Part shown: one piece after another, positions 33,451 through 45,850 of the stretch
Layout of the letters: each line of letters starts with the position of its first letter
How positions within the stretch are numbered: position 1 is the first letter of the stretch
Assembly (NCBI GenBank): GCA_023213395.1
Contig: CM041465.1
Location: forward strand, 148,435,741 to 148,499,740
DNA from: Cycas panzhihuaensis
Lineage: Eukaryota > Cycadophyta
DNA length: 64,000 nucleotides
Reading direction: 5' to 3'
Program-made: the position numbers and the translations under genes
The notes under the pieces: generated by a model
Seen by the model: the letters and a program-made list of their open reading frames with translations, nothing else
Told to the model about the DNA's origin: nothing
Database searches by the model: none

Positions 33451-34371
33451 ATCAAAGTTCCGCCTCTGGTAAGAGATGTGCTTCTGTGCTCCAGAATCCA
33501 GTACCCAATAGTCTCTTTGATGTGATTCGACTGACAAGGTCTGCACTTGGACGCAATGAGCAGCAACATTCTTTCCTTTATCATCCTGGTTACCTTTGCG
33601 CTTGTCACGACGCTTGAACCAACAATTCTTTTCGCGGTGACCATCCTTCTTGCAGTAATTGCACTTTCCATTAAACTTCTTCTTGTCTTGAAAGCTTTCT
33701 CTAGACCGTTGTGTGAACTTCTCCTCCTTAGGAGCTTCCTTCCTCTGAGTTTTCATGGCTAAGGCCTGACTTGAACCTGAACCTCCAAGCAATCCATGAT
33801 GTTTTAGCTTGGCATCCTCTGCTAGAATTAGGTTTTTGAGCCCATCGAAAGTTTCTGCCTCCATCACTTCATCTCTACCATAAATGGTCTGGAATGTGGC
33901 GAACATAGCTGGCAGCTTCGACATGATTATCGCAAACAAAAGCGCATTATCTATCGAGTTATGCTTCAATTCTTCTAGCTTGTTCCTCAAGTCGGTTATT
34001 TTATTCAGGTAGGAGTTGATATTGTTCTCATCTTCAACTTTTGAATTGAGTAGTTCCAACATCAGTGCAAGATGCCTATTTGTCTTCTTCTTTTCAAAAG
34101 CATCACACAACTTCGTCCAAATCTTGACTGGGTCATCCAGATTGTGAACTAGAGCCCTCTCGTCCGGCGCTAGTGAGAGTTTCAGTAATCCAATGGCCAT
34201 GTATTGCTTCTTTTCAAGTTTTATACGCTCCTTATGGTCAAGTGGAATTGAAACAAGCTTTGCCTTGGTGATTCCCTAGAGTTGGTTCACCATCAATATA
34301 AGCTCCATATTAGCCTTCCATTTGCTGAAATTGTTACTGTTAAAGATAACCTTAGGCATGAGCTTCTCCAT
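33451..34371 (-). pseudogene. Copia-A(-) gag and zinc knuckle
   Basis: Start at ATG 34371 (MEKLMPKVIFNSNNFSKW), matching the plus copy at 45096. A TAG near 34279 replaces the Trp of NQLWGI. From Met at 34200 the frame is open into the pre-integrase (416 codons). The capsid part includes ALVHNLDDPVKIWTKLCDAF, and the knuckle CNYCKKDGHREKNC lies at about 33660-33620 within a basic stretch (FKRRDKRKGNQDDKGK). This is the better preserved gag of the two copia-A copies; the plus copy is frameshifted near 45551. Confidence 0.87.
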
Positions 34372-35899
34372 GTCAAACAACGGGCTACAATATAAATCAC
34401 ACGACACCAAACGAACGTATTAAGGACGGAAATGCACCCTTGTGTCCTTCTTTGCCTCACAAGCATGCTTCCAAAGGGACCCAACACAGATTATACCCAC
34501 ATTAAGTGAGCCACCGACTGTTTATGCTACCTTATCCGTCAACAAACGACCTTAAATAGCTATTAAATGTCATAACCGACACCCACAATGGCTACAAATA
34601 TGTGCTCTAGAACAAAGTATGACTCCACACGGTGACGATGCACGATCTCCAAGTCAGAAATCCACAAAAAAGCCTCGATCCACGCTCAAAACGGCTCAAG
34701 GATGCTTCAAATATGATGAAAATTCTTCACAATAGGCAAAAATATCCAAGTATCAATGGTCTAAGAGCCTTTTTATAAGGTTGAATTATAAAGAGAATAT
34801 ACCAAAATGTATATTCTTAAGGTTGCGACTTTTTAAAAAACCCGTGCCTTTGGAACTTATCCCACGTGCTCTAAATCATCATCAAAGACATATTAAGGTT
34901 TTACTATGTTTAAATCATAGTATAAAGGTGTCAAATTTCTTAGCAGAAAGTCGCACGGCGTGGATTGAGAAGGCGCGGCTGCCGTAGTCAAAATCGGACC
35001 CACGTACGTGAAGGAGGCTCGTGCGGTCTGCTCGCCGAGGATACAGGTCTCCCACTTACCCGTATGGTTGCTAAACAGGTTGAAATTTGCCCATCCACCT
35101 TCAAACATGCCCAACCGATGTTTCTAAGCACCCAACCAAGAAAAATAAATGCCAGATCGAAGAGACAGCCACCCAGTCAAGGTAAAAAATGACAAATTAC
35201 CATAGACAACACTAGCACAGCCTTTAATACAACTGTATCATGCTAGTTTGAGTATACAAGTCTTCACAGTGGTGCACAACTAGCCCAATTACATCACAAC
35301 ACCAAGATACTAGCTCAAAAGTGTGCATTCAGTGCAGATATGGGGTCACATACCCACAGAAAGAGACACTACAACTCAAAATGATAGTGAAAAAGCTTTA
35401 TACTGTTGAGTACTTCACTTAATCTTAGTATAGAGGACTTAAAAATCTTCGAAAAGACTCCAATCTCTTCCTTAGATAGACTAATTGAAGGCAACACAAG
35501 GGAGAGCTTTGATTTTTTGAGTTTTATAGTGCTTTGAGTGGGAATACCCCAGAGTTACTTGTATAGATAGATGGTTGTTCTTATCATCGCCGAATCACCA
35601 TCAATGTGTGCTCCGCTAGCTTGAACTACCCAAACAGGTTATCAATCGGCTTCGGATGGCCCTCAACAAAGCCAACTCCAACCACAAACGTGGTCTTCAC
35701 GCCTGAATACTGACTCTAATAACCCTTACACTCTGTTGAATAGTGATCTCCACTGCTTCAACCACCATTGATTTGTCAGGCTCGCTCGCACAATGCTGGG
35801 GTTGATGGACCCTCAAGACTTGTCTTGGGTCAGACGGCGTCCCCCGGCAACCAACAATCACATCGCCCCGTTCACCGTTAAGCTTTAGCTGTGTAGGGC
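34372..35899 (-). other. Copia-A(-) untranslated leader
   Basis: 1.5 kb between the primer-binding site and gag. It resembles 43501-45095 of the plus copy, for example in the 35760-35870 segment with its cccgg/gacgg words. No gene was found on either strand; open stretches of 64-75 codons lack motifs. Confidence 0.65.
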
Positions 35900-35917
35900 T
35901 TTATTGCTCTGATACCA
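35900..35917 (-). other. Copia-A(-) primer-binding site
   Basis: On the minus strand TGGTATCAGAGCAATAAA directly follows the LTR end. It is a perfect match to the 12-base initiator-Met core. Confidence 0.85.
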
Positions 35918-36277
35918 TCTTCAGGAACATGAAATCATACACTGATGTTCCCATACGAAGGATCTTTAACCATACACAGCAAGCAACAAATAGAGAACAC
36001 AGAAAATAGATGCACAGTACACAAGTATTTACGTGGGAAACCCTTTCGGGAAAAAACCCACCACAAAGAGGATCCTTGATGGATCACTTGATATTACATA
36101 ATGAATACTTGGATATGAATATACAAGGCCTCAAGGCATTTATACTTTCCAAGAGGTGTCACTTGATTAGGGTTGGGACCCTTCGAATAAGTCACACCTT
36201 TTGGCTTCGCACCCTTTCACTTAATTAAACCACATTAACATTAACTACGTGGCTTAATAATTAACTGCCACATTAAC
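35918..36277 (-). repeat. Copia-A(-) 5' LTR
   Basis: About 360 bp, clearly related to the LTRs at 43138-43482 and 49161-49518 (shared: ggcagttaattattaagcca, ccttgaggcc, ggttttttcccgaaag in reverse complement). The outer boundary is blurred: the usual TGTTAGCGTGG reads here as (GC)GTTAATGTGG, and the chromovirus codons start at about 36278. Confidence 0.85.
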
Positions 36278-38590
36278 GCAACGTTCCAAGCCACCATGAA
36301 TGCCACATTCAAGGAATTCCTAAGGAAATTTGTGCTCATCCTTTTTGACGATATCTTCATTTACAACAAAACTTGGAGAGAACATTTGGAGCACATGAGG
36401 TTAGTCTTGGAAATTCTAGCAAAAGGATTATTTTTTGCAAACAAGAAAAAATGCTCTTTCGGACAACAGGAACTCGAATATCTCGGTCACATAATTACTC
36501 CAAATGGAATCAAGGTTGACCCCAAGAAGGTCCAAGCGATAGTTGAGTGGTCGGCACCAAAGAATGTCACGGGAATTCGCAGCTTTTTAGGAGTAGCAGG
36601 ATATCTCAGGAAGTTCATAAGGGGATATGCGAACATAGCAGCCCCACATACGGATCTAACAAAAAAGGACGCTTTCACATGGAACGAAACAACCAACAAA
36701 GCCTTTGAAGAACTAAAAAGTGCAATGATAAGAGCCCCAGTTTTGGCAGTCCCAGATTTTTCAAAACTGTTCATCTTGGAATGCGATGCATCAGGGTTTG
36801 GCATAGGAGTTGTCTTATTACAAGATGAAAGACCAATAGCGTATGAAAGTAGGAAATTGAATAACAGAGAAAAGCTAAAGCGCATCTACGATAAGGAGGT
36901 GCTAGCAATTATGCACGCGATCAACCAATGGAGACAATATTTAATAGGCAGCCCCTGCAAGGTATGAACAGACCACGACGGTCTCAAATACTTCTTAAAT
37001 CAGAAGACACTGTCAGACAAACAATACAAGTGGGTGAGCAAACTACAAACGTTTGACTTCTCCATAGTGTACAAAAAAGGCAAAGACAATGTCATAGCGA
37101 ACGCCCTATCAAGAATTCCAGAAGAAATTAAGAAAAAATCAACACTACATATAATATTAGTCGCTACCCCAGCATGGCAGGAGACATTAAGGAAGGAATA
37201 CGACAACGATCTGAAGTACAAATAGTTGATAGACAAAATAGGGGAGGATAAAATTGGCTTGTATGAGGTACAACAGGGAGTAATATTCAGGAAAGGAATG
37301 ATCTGCATTCCTAGAAGATTAGGGCTATAAGACATAATATTACAAGAAGGCCATTGCACACCGATAGCAGGTCACACGGGCATTGACAAGACATACAGAA
37401 AGATAAGAGCTTCATTTTACTAGAAAGGATTAAAAACAGACGTTCAGAAGTTCATGGCAAAATGTGGTATTTGTCAAAGAAATAGGATTGAATGCATAAA
37501 ACCTCCAGGCTTAGTCCAGTTGTTACCAACGCCAAAACAAAAATGGGACGAAATATCCATGGATTTTATAACTGGCTTACCCTGTTCTGAAGGGAAGGAC
37601 GCAATTCTGGTCATAGTTGATCGCCTCACCAAATACGACCACTTTAGAGAACTGAAATCGACAGCTAAGGCCAATGATGTGGCAGAACTATACATGAAAG
37701 ATATCCATCGGTTACATGGCTTCCCTAAAGCAATAGTAAGTGACTGTGACCCAAAATTTACTAGTAAATTTTAGCAGGACCTACTCAGAATTGTAGGAAC
37801 AAAACTCAAGATGAGCACAACATACCACCCTCAGACTGATGGGCAAATAGAGATCGTCAACAAATGCTTAGAGGGAGACTTGAGGAACTTCTGCTCAAAC
37901 AAACAAAAACAATGGCATCAATGGCTACATTTAGCAGAATGGTGGTACAACACCACATATCACTCTTCAACAAAAATGACACCTTTCTAGGCTCTATATG
38001 GCTACATGCCACTATCATTATTAACCTGGAATAGACCTTCAAGGGTCCAGGCAATAGAAGAACATTAGAAGCAAATGGAGGAAACCATTAACAAATTGAA
38101 GGATAACTTACCAATGGCACAAAATAGAATGACACAGCAGGCCAATCTAAAGCGATCCAAATGACAATTCGAGGTAGGTGACTAGGTCTTCTTACGTTTT
38201 CAGTCGTACAAACAGATGTCCCTATAGAAAAGAAGCAATCAAAAGCTAACACCCAGATACTTTGGTCCTTACTAAATCATTTCCAAAATCGGTGAAGTCG
38301 CTTACTAGTTAAAACTCCCAGAAAACACAAAGATTCACGACGTTTTTCATGTGTCCTGTTTGAAAAAGAAGATTGGGGAAAAGATTGTTCCTCAATCCAA
38401 CATACTAGAACTCGACAACGAAGGGAAGATAACATTGGAACTCGAAGCAATCTTGCAATCCCACACCCAATCACTCAGGTCCAGACTAATCAAAAAACAC
38501 TTAATCAAATGGAAGAACTTGGATATTGAGGACGCCACATGGGAGAAAGACGAATGGTTAAAATAGTTTCCGAACCTAACAGTGCTTTGA
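36278..38590 (+). pseudogene. Chromovirus pol: reverse transcriptase to chromodomain
   Basis: One unbroken frame carries 13 internal stops and no frameshift over 2.3 kb. It starts mid reverse transcriptase (ATFQATMNATFKEFL; catalytic LFDDIFIYN near 36340). Then come the RNase H (ILECDASGFGIGVVL at 36772, TDHDGLKYFL at 36968, then ANALSRIP), the zinc-binding HHCC region (GHCTPIAGHTGIDKT ... CGICQRN at about 37340-37485), the integrase core (SMDFITGLP 37556, SDCDPKFTSKF 37739, DGQIEIVNKCLE about 37840) with D, D and E present, and a C-terminal chromodomain (LIKKHLIKWKNLDIEDATWE, 38492-38551). The integrase SDRD motif reads SDCD. The 5' part (LTR, gag, protease) was removed at the copia-A junction. 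All stops fit C-to-T or G-to-A changes. Confidence 0.92.
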
Positions 38591-38606
38591 GGGCAAAGAT
38601 CAATCT

Positions 38607-38621
38607 AGGGGGAGGGGGGGG
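38607..38621 (+). other. Chromovirus polypurine tract
   Basis: A G/A run at 38607-38621 (agggggagggggggg), four bases before the 3' LTR. The minus-strand relative has a shorter atggggggtct in this position. Confidence 0.85.
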
Positions 38622-38625
38622 CGCT

Positions 38626-39151
38626 TGAAGTGATCTCTTTCAGAATCTGGCCGACTTCTATGTGCTAGCTGTGGCCGGCTTCTTATGATTATGTTGAGTG
38701 CATTCCTCCCTGCTTTGGCTGACTTCTTTATGTCCCAGTCTGAACGCCTATTTATAGGGATTTTGAGGTCTTTCCAACGCATCCATTTGTGAAGTGTCTC
38801 CTCCTTATTTTCGGCCTTAAGGCAATTGCAGATTTTTGGCCTTAGGGCTGCAATTTCTGAGGAGGATCCCCGCCTCGAAGGGTCTTGTGTTTGTTGTAGG
38901 CAGTACAAGTACTTTGTTGGAACTCTACTTATATTTTGTGACATTTTGGTATCATATTTTCCAGTATTTTGTATTTGATTTGTATTTGGAGATATAATCT
39001 TGGCATTATATATACGAAAAATGTCTGCCATCTGTAAAATTCGCTCTACTTGTTCTATTATTGGTGAACTCTCCCTCTCTTGTTCTATTTTTCTGTGAAT
39101 TTGCTATGCTCTGTTCTATTTTCCGTTCATTTGAGCAAAGGAATTGCTACA
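38626..39151 (+). repeat. Chromovirus 3' LTR, copy 2
   Basis: Opens TGAAGTGATCTCTTTC and closes ...gaattgctaca, about 526 bp. It shares blocks with the LTR pair at 50818-53476 (reverse complement): the gccgacttct words, cctatttataggg, ttttggccttagggctgcaa and ccccgcctcgaaggg. Its 5' partner is missing. Confidence 0.85.
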
Positions 39152-39530
39152 CTTACCAAACCTCTTAGCAGGGAAAATTTTGTTAACTTTAAAAATCATT
39201 TAGGACTAAAACATATAAAACATTAAGAGGGGATATAAAAGGTAATGCTTTGTCTAGGGTAATGTTTTATCTAGGATATCTGAAGTACTTTGTAAGGGTC
39301 ATGTATCATTGCCCCCTTTCACCTTTAGAGTGACAAGTGGCACAATCTCATTAAGCGATTGCCATTTGTCCCATACACTTTGAATTGTATTTATAGCCTT
39401 GCAAATGATCGATAAAATAGTTGGAGAGAATCCTTTTGACAGATATCTTGGTTTTCAATAAGACCTACCAAGAACACCAACAACACGTGGAAACGATTCT
39501 CTCTTTCGTTTGCTAACATCAACTTAAGGC
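39152..39530 (+). repeat. LTR-like remnant with TATA box
   Basis: The segment begins with agcaggg-aaaat, much like the polypurine region before the gypsy-D 3' end at 41730, followed by ttttgttaac. A possible TATA (gtatttatagcc) is at 39389-39400. Words such as gggtcatgta and gtccca-acac recall the copia-2 LTR. Its element cannot be fixed. Confidence 0.35.
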
Positions 39531-41600
39531 TAAGTTAAAAAAATGTGCTTTCAGACAGGAATCCATCTCCTACTTGGGATACACAATCAATGCCTCCGGC
39601 ATCCAAGTTGTCCCTACCAAGGTACAAGTCATCTAGGATTGGCCCACACCCAGGAATCTGATAGAGCTTAAGAGTTTCTTGGGAAGTGTCACTTACTATC
39701 GAAAGTTCATCCAACACTTTTCCAGCATAGCACATCCCTTGAATGCCCTAACAAGCAGCACTAAAGAGTTCATTTAGATGCCAAAAGTCGAGTCAACTTT
39801 CTGGAAATTGAAAGTTGCCCTTTGTACAACCCCCATTCTGCGTACTTGACGAGCAACTTTCTTTTGAATTGGAGATTGATGCCTCCCAATTTGCAATGGG
39901 CACAGTACTTAAGTAGGAAGGACATCCCATTGCTTACCACTCTGAGGCCTTCTCACAAGCTAAAAGGAATTATAACACATATGATAAAGAGTTCTACGCT
40001 CTTGTTCAGGGCCTCAAATATTGGCACCATTTCCTCTTGGACAAGGAAACGATAGTGCATACAGATCACCAATCGTTACAATATCTTAATTCACAAACTA
40101 AGATCCAAGAACATCGACATCTTAAATGGGCATCTTATGTCTAACAATTTAACATTGTTATCAAGTACAAGAAGGGAACAACCAACAAAGTTGTTGGCTT
40201 CCTCAGCCACCCACCTACAATAGCATTATCTGCCTCATTGGATAATCATTTGGTCTCCTATGCCAACTAGAAAGACATATATCAGGCTAATTCAAATTTC
40301 AAGCCCATCGCAGAGGCACTCCAATAGCCGACCACCATCAATCGCACGCCTTTTCAGGATTACCATCTGCGAGAAGGACTCCTATACAAGCTAGGCAAAC
40401 GCTGTGTCCCTCTAGGAGCTCCAAGGCAACAACTATTGAAAGAGGCTCACTCTTCCACGTACAGTGGCCACTTTGAGACCCAAAGTACCTTGCAGCATCT
40501 ACAAAGATATTTCTACTGGCCATCCATGGGAAAAATGGTCCAAACATACATTCACCAATGTCCATTGTGTAATCAATCAAAATACTCAAATTGGACAATG
40601 GGCCTCTACCATCCTTTGTCAGTACCCTCCAGACCATGGGAATCAATTTCCATCGATTTTCTTAGTGGCCTACTCACTACCTAGCATGGCAACGATTGCA
40701 TTTTTGTAGTCATATGCAGGTTTTCCAAAATGGCCATTTTTATACCATGTAAAAAGGAAGTTATATCTTCACAAGCAGCTTCCTTATTTTTTCACCATGT
40801 GTGATCCCACTTTGGAATGTCCTCTTTGTTATCTCCAACAGGGATAGTAGATTCCTCAACCATTTTTGGCAATCTCTATGGAAAATATTAGGGTGCCAGC
40901 TCAAGTTTTCCACCGGTTTTCATCCTCAAATAGATGGGTAGATAGAGGTGTTTAAGAGGACCTTGGTGCAAGCTCTTTAAATCTATCACCATCATAACAA
41001 ACTGTGGGATTTACAACTACATCACATTGAACATAGCTATAATCAAGCATGCCACAAGTCCATGGGACAATCTCCCTTCAAGGTATGCTATGGGTTCCAA
41101 CCTCCAGTCTTGTATGAGTTACCAGTCACTTTACCACACTTAGGTACACAACATGAAGATCAAGAACAACAAAGAGTTGCCAACTTCGTTAACCATCCCT
41201 CTCAACTTCATCAAAAGGTCTAATAGATTTTGCAGCAAGCTCATGATATTTACAAGAAGCAAGAAGATTGACATAGGGTATTGGGTTCCTATCAAGAAGG
41301 AGATAAAGTCTAGTTGCAACTTGATAGATGACGGTTTAAGCATCACCATAAGCTTAAACCAATCTGCTTTGAGCCCTACACTATCCTGCAGAAAATAGGG
41401 GCCAATGCATACCAACGAGATCTCCCTGGACATTTGGGCATCCATGATGCGGTAAATATCAAGAACCTCAAGATGTATGTACCACCTAATCTAGAAGTCG
41501 CCCCCTCAGTGGTTCATCCTTCTAACACCATACCAGATTTTCAACCCCTACTTAAGGAAGATATTGTATTAAACACCATGGAGTGGCGAACTAGATGAAG
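39531..41600 (+). pseudogene. Gypsy-D pol remnant: RT end, RNase H, integrase
   Basis: The remnant starts in the reverse transcriptase thumb (CAFRQESISYLGYTINASG, 39545) and the connection SFLGSVTYYRKFIQ (39675). RNase H pieces are at about 39870-40190 (DASQFAMGT, IAYHSEAFSQAKRNY, HTDHQSLQYL) in another frame. The integrase zinc region and core start are open at 40436-40684 (YSGHFETQSTLQHLQRYFYW, CPLCNQSKYSN, ISIDFLSGL). Farther on come SNRDSRFLNHFWQSL (40843; the second catalytic Asp motif SDRD reads SNRD) and FHPQIDG-stop-IEVF (40919). Frameshifts are frequent. Sequence to about 41600 is the C-terminal region; a chromodomain is not clear. Confidence 0.75.
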
Positions 41601-41740
41601 CATTACCATCTCGTACCTTGTTGGTATGAAAGGTCAACATCCAACAAGAACCAAATGGCTCTCTGAAACAGAGTTCTCCCAATAGTTCTCGCAACTTTGG
41701 CAAAAATTGGGAACAATTTCCTCTAAGCAGGGAGAAAATG

Positions 41741-42058
41741 ATAAGACTTCATAAAGTCCTTAGGACCCCCTTATTGTTTTTTTTTACTTTTATTACTTTA
41801 TTCTTTAAAGTACACTTAGGACTTTAGAAATGTGTTATTTTAGTAATTAGGTGAACATGATATCCATGCACAACATGTCCAATATGTAAATACCTCACTC
41901 ATGTACATGTACCTACTGATTCTTTTTGAAATTCATTCACTTTTTCGATAGTTTTTTCTCAACTCTTGCTTTTCGTTGCTGCTCTGACTCTTGCTCTAGC
42001 TCTTCCTTTGATGTTCTCACATCAACACTGGCATTGAAGACAACACTAACAATGTAAG
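41741..42058 (+). repeat. Probable gypsy-D 3' LTR
   Basis: aagcagggagaaaa (41726-41739) looks like a polypurine tract, followed by TGATAAGACTTCAT. The body is T-rich, and cttgctctagctcttcc and acatcaaca lie near the end. There is no second copy in the window, so the boundaries are estimates. Confidence 0.4.
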
Positions 42059-42760
42059 AGGCCATCTATCGAACCCCCTCGCTGCACCAATAGTGATTAA
42101 GGAAAGCCCTAATTGGAATAAGGGAGCAAGTTCAATGAGCACAAGCAATCATGAAGAAAAGACAAAAAAGTTCCCAAGGCACATTGAGAAAATTATTTCC
42201 ACTAAAAGATTGACACATCGCTTGAGCTAGTTGACAACACATTCCTTGCAAAAAACCTTCCTTGCAAAAACCCTTCAGGGTTGCTTCCTAATTCCAACAT
42301 CAAATAAAAGTAGAAAAACTCAAGTATTAATAGTAATCTAAAGATTGAAGCAAAATAATACCAATAACAAGTTTAAATTGCATTAAGAGGAAGAAGTATT
42401 GAAATGATAGCAAGTGTGGATATGATAGTTTCACAATACAAATGAAATAGTATCCAATAATATAACTTCTTGTTATTACAAAGCTTCCACAAGATAACAT
42501 AATGTCTTCTACAATAGATTATCCCTCTTTGAGGCAAGGGAACCTCCAAAATAGCACCTTCTCTTAAAAAAGTGAAGAGACCGATAAACTCCAAAAGCTT
42601 AGCCTTTCAAATGACCCAACCACTCCTTATATGTGGCTGTACATCCAATTCTTGCAAAAATCCTTGACATGTAACATTCTTGATAGCAACAACTCTAACA
42701 ATGTAGATACTAGTGGTTGTGACAACTATATATTTGAAGACACTACATAGCATCTTGTTG
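42059..42760. other. No gene seen
   Basis: About 700 bases without a supported feature. A short local duplication, ttccttgcaaaaa, occurs at 42242-42276. Minus-strand frames of 64-73 codons here have no motif. Confidence 0.4.
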
Positions 42761-43137
42761 TTTGGGGAAGCCAAGGTTGGCATTGAAAGCCAATCCACCA
42801 CTAACCTCCATCAATATACCAGTTGCAAATGTACCCCATTCAAGTATGTTGCCCAAAATGGCAAACCCTAGAATGGCATTGGGTTATTATAATGAGAGTG
42901 CCTTTAATCATCTAATTTTCAATGGACCCAAATGTTGCAAAGATTCAAGAATATAGTAACAGTCAGAAAGATCAAAAATGGTGATGACACTAAGGGGATA
43001 TTTTCATGCACCCTTAAAGGAGTTCCCCTAATATTGTACAAGGAATTGTGTGTTGACACTATTTCATGGGAAAAGGTTGAAGAATTTTAGGAAAGATTTC
43101 TGAAGTTGCATAGGAATTGAGGGAAGTTAGATAATAT
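42761..43137 (+). pseudogene. Gag-like gene, 5' part, interrupted by copia-A(+)
   Basis: A decayed frame (MLPKMANPRMALGYYNES near 42840, then VDTISWEKVEEF-stop-ERFLKL near 43055-43110) has the 'SWE.....F..RFL' signature of gypsy-type gag. It ends at the copia-A LTR at 43138. 49524-49797 reads like the following gag section, so one gene seems to have been split. The 5-bp repeats at the two junctions are aatat and aatag. Confidence 0.5.
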
Positions 43138-43482
43138 TGTTAGCGTGGCAGTTAATTATTAAGCCACTTAATTAATGTTAATGTGGTTTAATTATGTGAA
43201 AGGGTGTGAGGCAAAAGGTGCGATTGATTCGGAGGGTCACAACCCTAAACGGGTGACACCTCTTGGAGAGTATATATGCCTTGAGGCCTTGTGTATTCTA
43301 TATCAAAGTTCATTGTGAAATAATCAACGATCCCTCGAGGATCCTTTTGTGGTGGGTTTTTTCCCGAAAGGGTTTTCCCACGTATATCCTGTGTTCTGTG
43401 TATATTTTTCTTGTGCTTGCTGTGTATGGTTAAAAGATTCTGCATATGGGAACATCAGTGTATGATTTCATGTTCCCGAACA
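43138..43482 (+). repeat. Copia-A(+) 5' LTR
   Basis: TGTTAGCGTGG ... tgttcccgaaca, 345 bp. It is followed immediately by the primer-binding site. Confidence 0.95.
43270..43279 (+). promoter_or_regulatory. TATA box in copia-A(+) 5' LTR
   Basis: gtatatatgc, 133 bases into the LTR; the same sequence is present in the 3' LTR. This is the expected Pol II promoter of the element. Confidence 0.6.
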
Positions 43483-43500
43483 TGGTATCAGAGCAGTAGG
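43483..43500 (+). other. Copia-A(+) primer-binding site
   Basis: tggtatcagagcagtagg directly abuts the LTR end. Its first 12 bases are the plant initiator-Met match. Confidence 0.92.
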
Positions 43501-45095
43501 GTCTTGCACAGCTGGAGCTTGACGGTGATCGGGGCGGTGGAATCGTTGGTTGCCGGGTAATGCCGTCTGACCCAAGCCGAGTCTTGAGGGTCCATCAACC
43601 CCTGACATCATGCGAGGTGCACGTAAAAATCAATGGTTGTTGGAGCAGTGGAGATCCCTATTCGACAGAGTGTAAGGGTTATTGGAGTCTGTATTCAGGT
43701 GTGAAGACCACGTTGGTGGTTGGAGTTAGCCCATTTGGGGTTATCCGAAGACGATTGATGATCTGTTGAGGTGATTCAAGCGTGCAAAACACGCACTGAT
43801 GGTGATTCGGTGACATTAAGGACAACCCTCTTTCCATACAAGTAAGTTTGGGGTATTCCCACTCAAAGCACTATAAAACTTAATAAAAACAAAGCTTCTT
43901 CTGGTGTTGCCTTCGTTAGTCTATATAAGGAAGAGATTGGAGTCTTTTTGGACAGTTTTCAGTCCTCTATACTGAGATTAAGAGAAGTACACAGCAGTAT
44001 AAGGCGTCTTTCATTGAAATTTTTGAGTTGTAGCGTCTCTATCTGTGGGTATATGACCCCATATCTGCACTGAAAACACACTTTTGAGCCGACATCTTGG
44101 TGTTGTTAAGTTGCTGGGCTATTTGTCTGACTTTCTGAGGTGTGTGTACATTAAATAAAGGCTGTACAACTATTTTAAGGTTGTTTTTAGTGCCTTGGAT
44201 GATGGCTGAGTGCATTTTGATGTGATTGGAGAGTGGCTGGGCAGATTTAGGACTGGCTGGGCACTCTTTGTGACTGTCTAGGACTGGCTAAGTTGTTTTC
44301 TTGGCGTCCGAGCACCTTTAGAAGCCGACTGGGTCATTTTCAAGGGGGTTGTTTGCCTGTTAAGGTCTGATTTGGCGCTGATCCAAGGAGGTTGGGCGCA
44401 TTTCCTCTTGGCTGGGCGCTTTGTGTGCTGGTTTGTTGATAATTGTGGCTGTTTAGAGGCTGTCCAAGTACTTAGCAGACATGTCTTGGTTGTGTTGAAG
44501 CCTTACCAGCTGTACGGATGGTATAGGCCACTTGGTGACAGTGCATAGAGCAGTAGGGTGTGTTGAACAACCATGTCCCTCTCCTCAAGTAATGTGACTT
44601 TTGGAGGATACTTAAGCATGTAACTTAAGTTAAAAAGGCACGAGTTCCTTGAAAAGTCGTCACTTTTGGAATATGCCTTTTGGCATATTCCAATCTGAAT
44701 TCAACTTTATAAAAGCCCTTTGAACCATTGATGCACGTCAATAGTGAGAGATACTTGATGTGTCCTTGAGCCGTTTCGAGTGCAAATCAAGGAGTTTTTT
44801 TGTGATTTTTTGACTTGGAGACCGTGCACCATCATCGTATGGAGGCGTCTTTGTTTTGGAGCACATGTTTTTAGCCATTTTGAAGTGTCGGTTGTGACAT
44901 TTAATGGCTATTTAAGGTCATTTGTTGATGGATAAGAAGAAAAAAACAGTCGGTGGCTCACTTAACGTGGGTATAATCCGTGTTGCGTCCCTTTGGAAGC
45001 GTGCTTGTGAGGCAGAGGAGGTCACAAGGGTGCATTTTCTTCCTTAATACATTCGTTTGGTGTTGTGTGTTTCACATTGTAGCCTGTCGTCCGAG
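43501..45095 (+). other. Copia-A(+) untranslated leader
   Basis: 1.6 kb without a recognisable gene. A degenerate series of 'ggctgggcac/ggctgggcgc' words occurs at 44215-44420. The minus copy has a matching leader at 34372-35899. Confidence 0.7.
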
Positions 45096-45850
45096 ATGGA
45101 GAAGCTTATGCCTAAAGTTATCTTTAACAGTAACAATTTCAGCGAATGGAAGGCTAATATGGAGCTTATTTTGATGGTGAACCAACTCTGGGGAATCACC
45201 AAGGCGAAGCTTGTTTCAGTCCCACTTGATCATAAGGAGCGTATCAAACTTGAAGAGAAGCAATATATGGCCGTTGGATTACTGAAACTCTCACTGGTGC
45301 CGGACCAGAGGGCTCTAGTTCGCAATCTGGATGACCCAACTGAGATTTGGACGAAGTTGTGTGATACTTTTGAGAAGAAGAAGACGAATAGGCATCTTGC
45401 TCTGATGTTGGAACTACTCAATTCAAAAGCTGAAGATGAGAACAATATCAGCTCCTACCTGAATAAAATAACCGACTTGAAGAGTAAGCTAGAAGAGTTA
45501 AAGCAGAACTTGATCGATGATGCGCTCTTGTTTGCGATAATCATGTCAAAGCGCCAGCCATGCTCGCCACATTCGAGACCATTTATAGTAGAGACGAAGT
45601 GATGGAGGCAGAAACTTTTGATGGGTTCAAAAACCTAATTCTAGTAGAGGATGCCAAGCTCAAACATCATGGTTTGCTTGGAGGTTACAGTTCAAGTCGG
45701 GGCCTCGACCATGAAATCTCGTGAGGAAGGAGGCCCTTAAGGAGGAGAAGATCACACAACAGTCTGGAGAAAGCTCTCAAGACAAGAAGAAGTTTAATGG
45801 AAAGTGCAATTACTGCAAGAAGGATGGTCACCGCGAGAAGAACTGTTGGT
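45096..45850 (+). pseudogene. Copia-A(+) gag with zinc knuckle, frameshifted
   Basis: Start ATG 45096 (MEKLMPKVIFNSNNFSEWKA), chosen because the homologous frame of the minus copy starts at the same residue. The capsid domain runs to SKxQPCS at 45553, where one base is missing relative to the minus copy and the frame is lost. Another shift lies near 45700. The zinc knuckle CNYCKKDGHREKNC (about 45808-45849) is again in frame with pol. The original gag would be about 250 codons before protease, normal for plant copia. Confidence 0.88.

Larger units (their letters stand above)
31301..36277 (-). mobile_element. Copia-A, minus-strand copy, 3'-truncated
   Basis: Same family as the complete element at 43138-49518, in opposite orientation. 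Present: 5' LTR (35918-36277), primer-binding site, long leader, gag, protease, integrase and the first two thirds of reverse transcriptase. RNase H, polypurine tract and 3' LTR are missing because the sequence is replaced by LINE-C at 31305. It is inserted in the reverse transcriptase gene of the chromovirus whose remainder begins at 36278. Confidence 0.9.
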
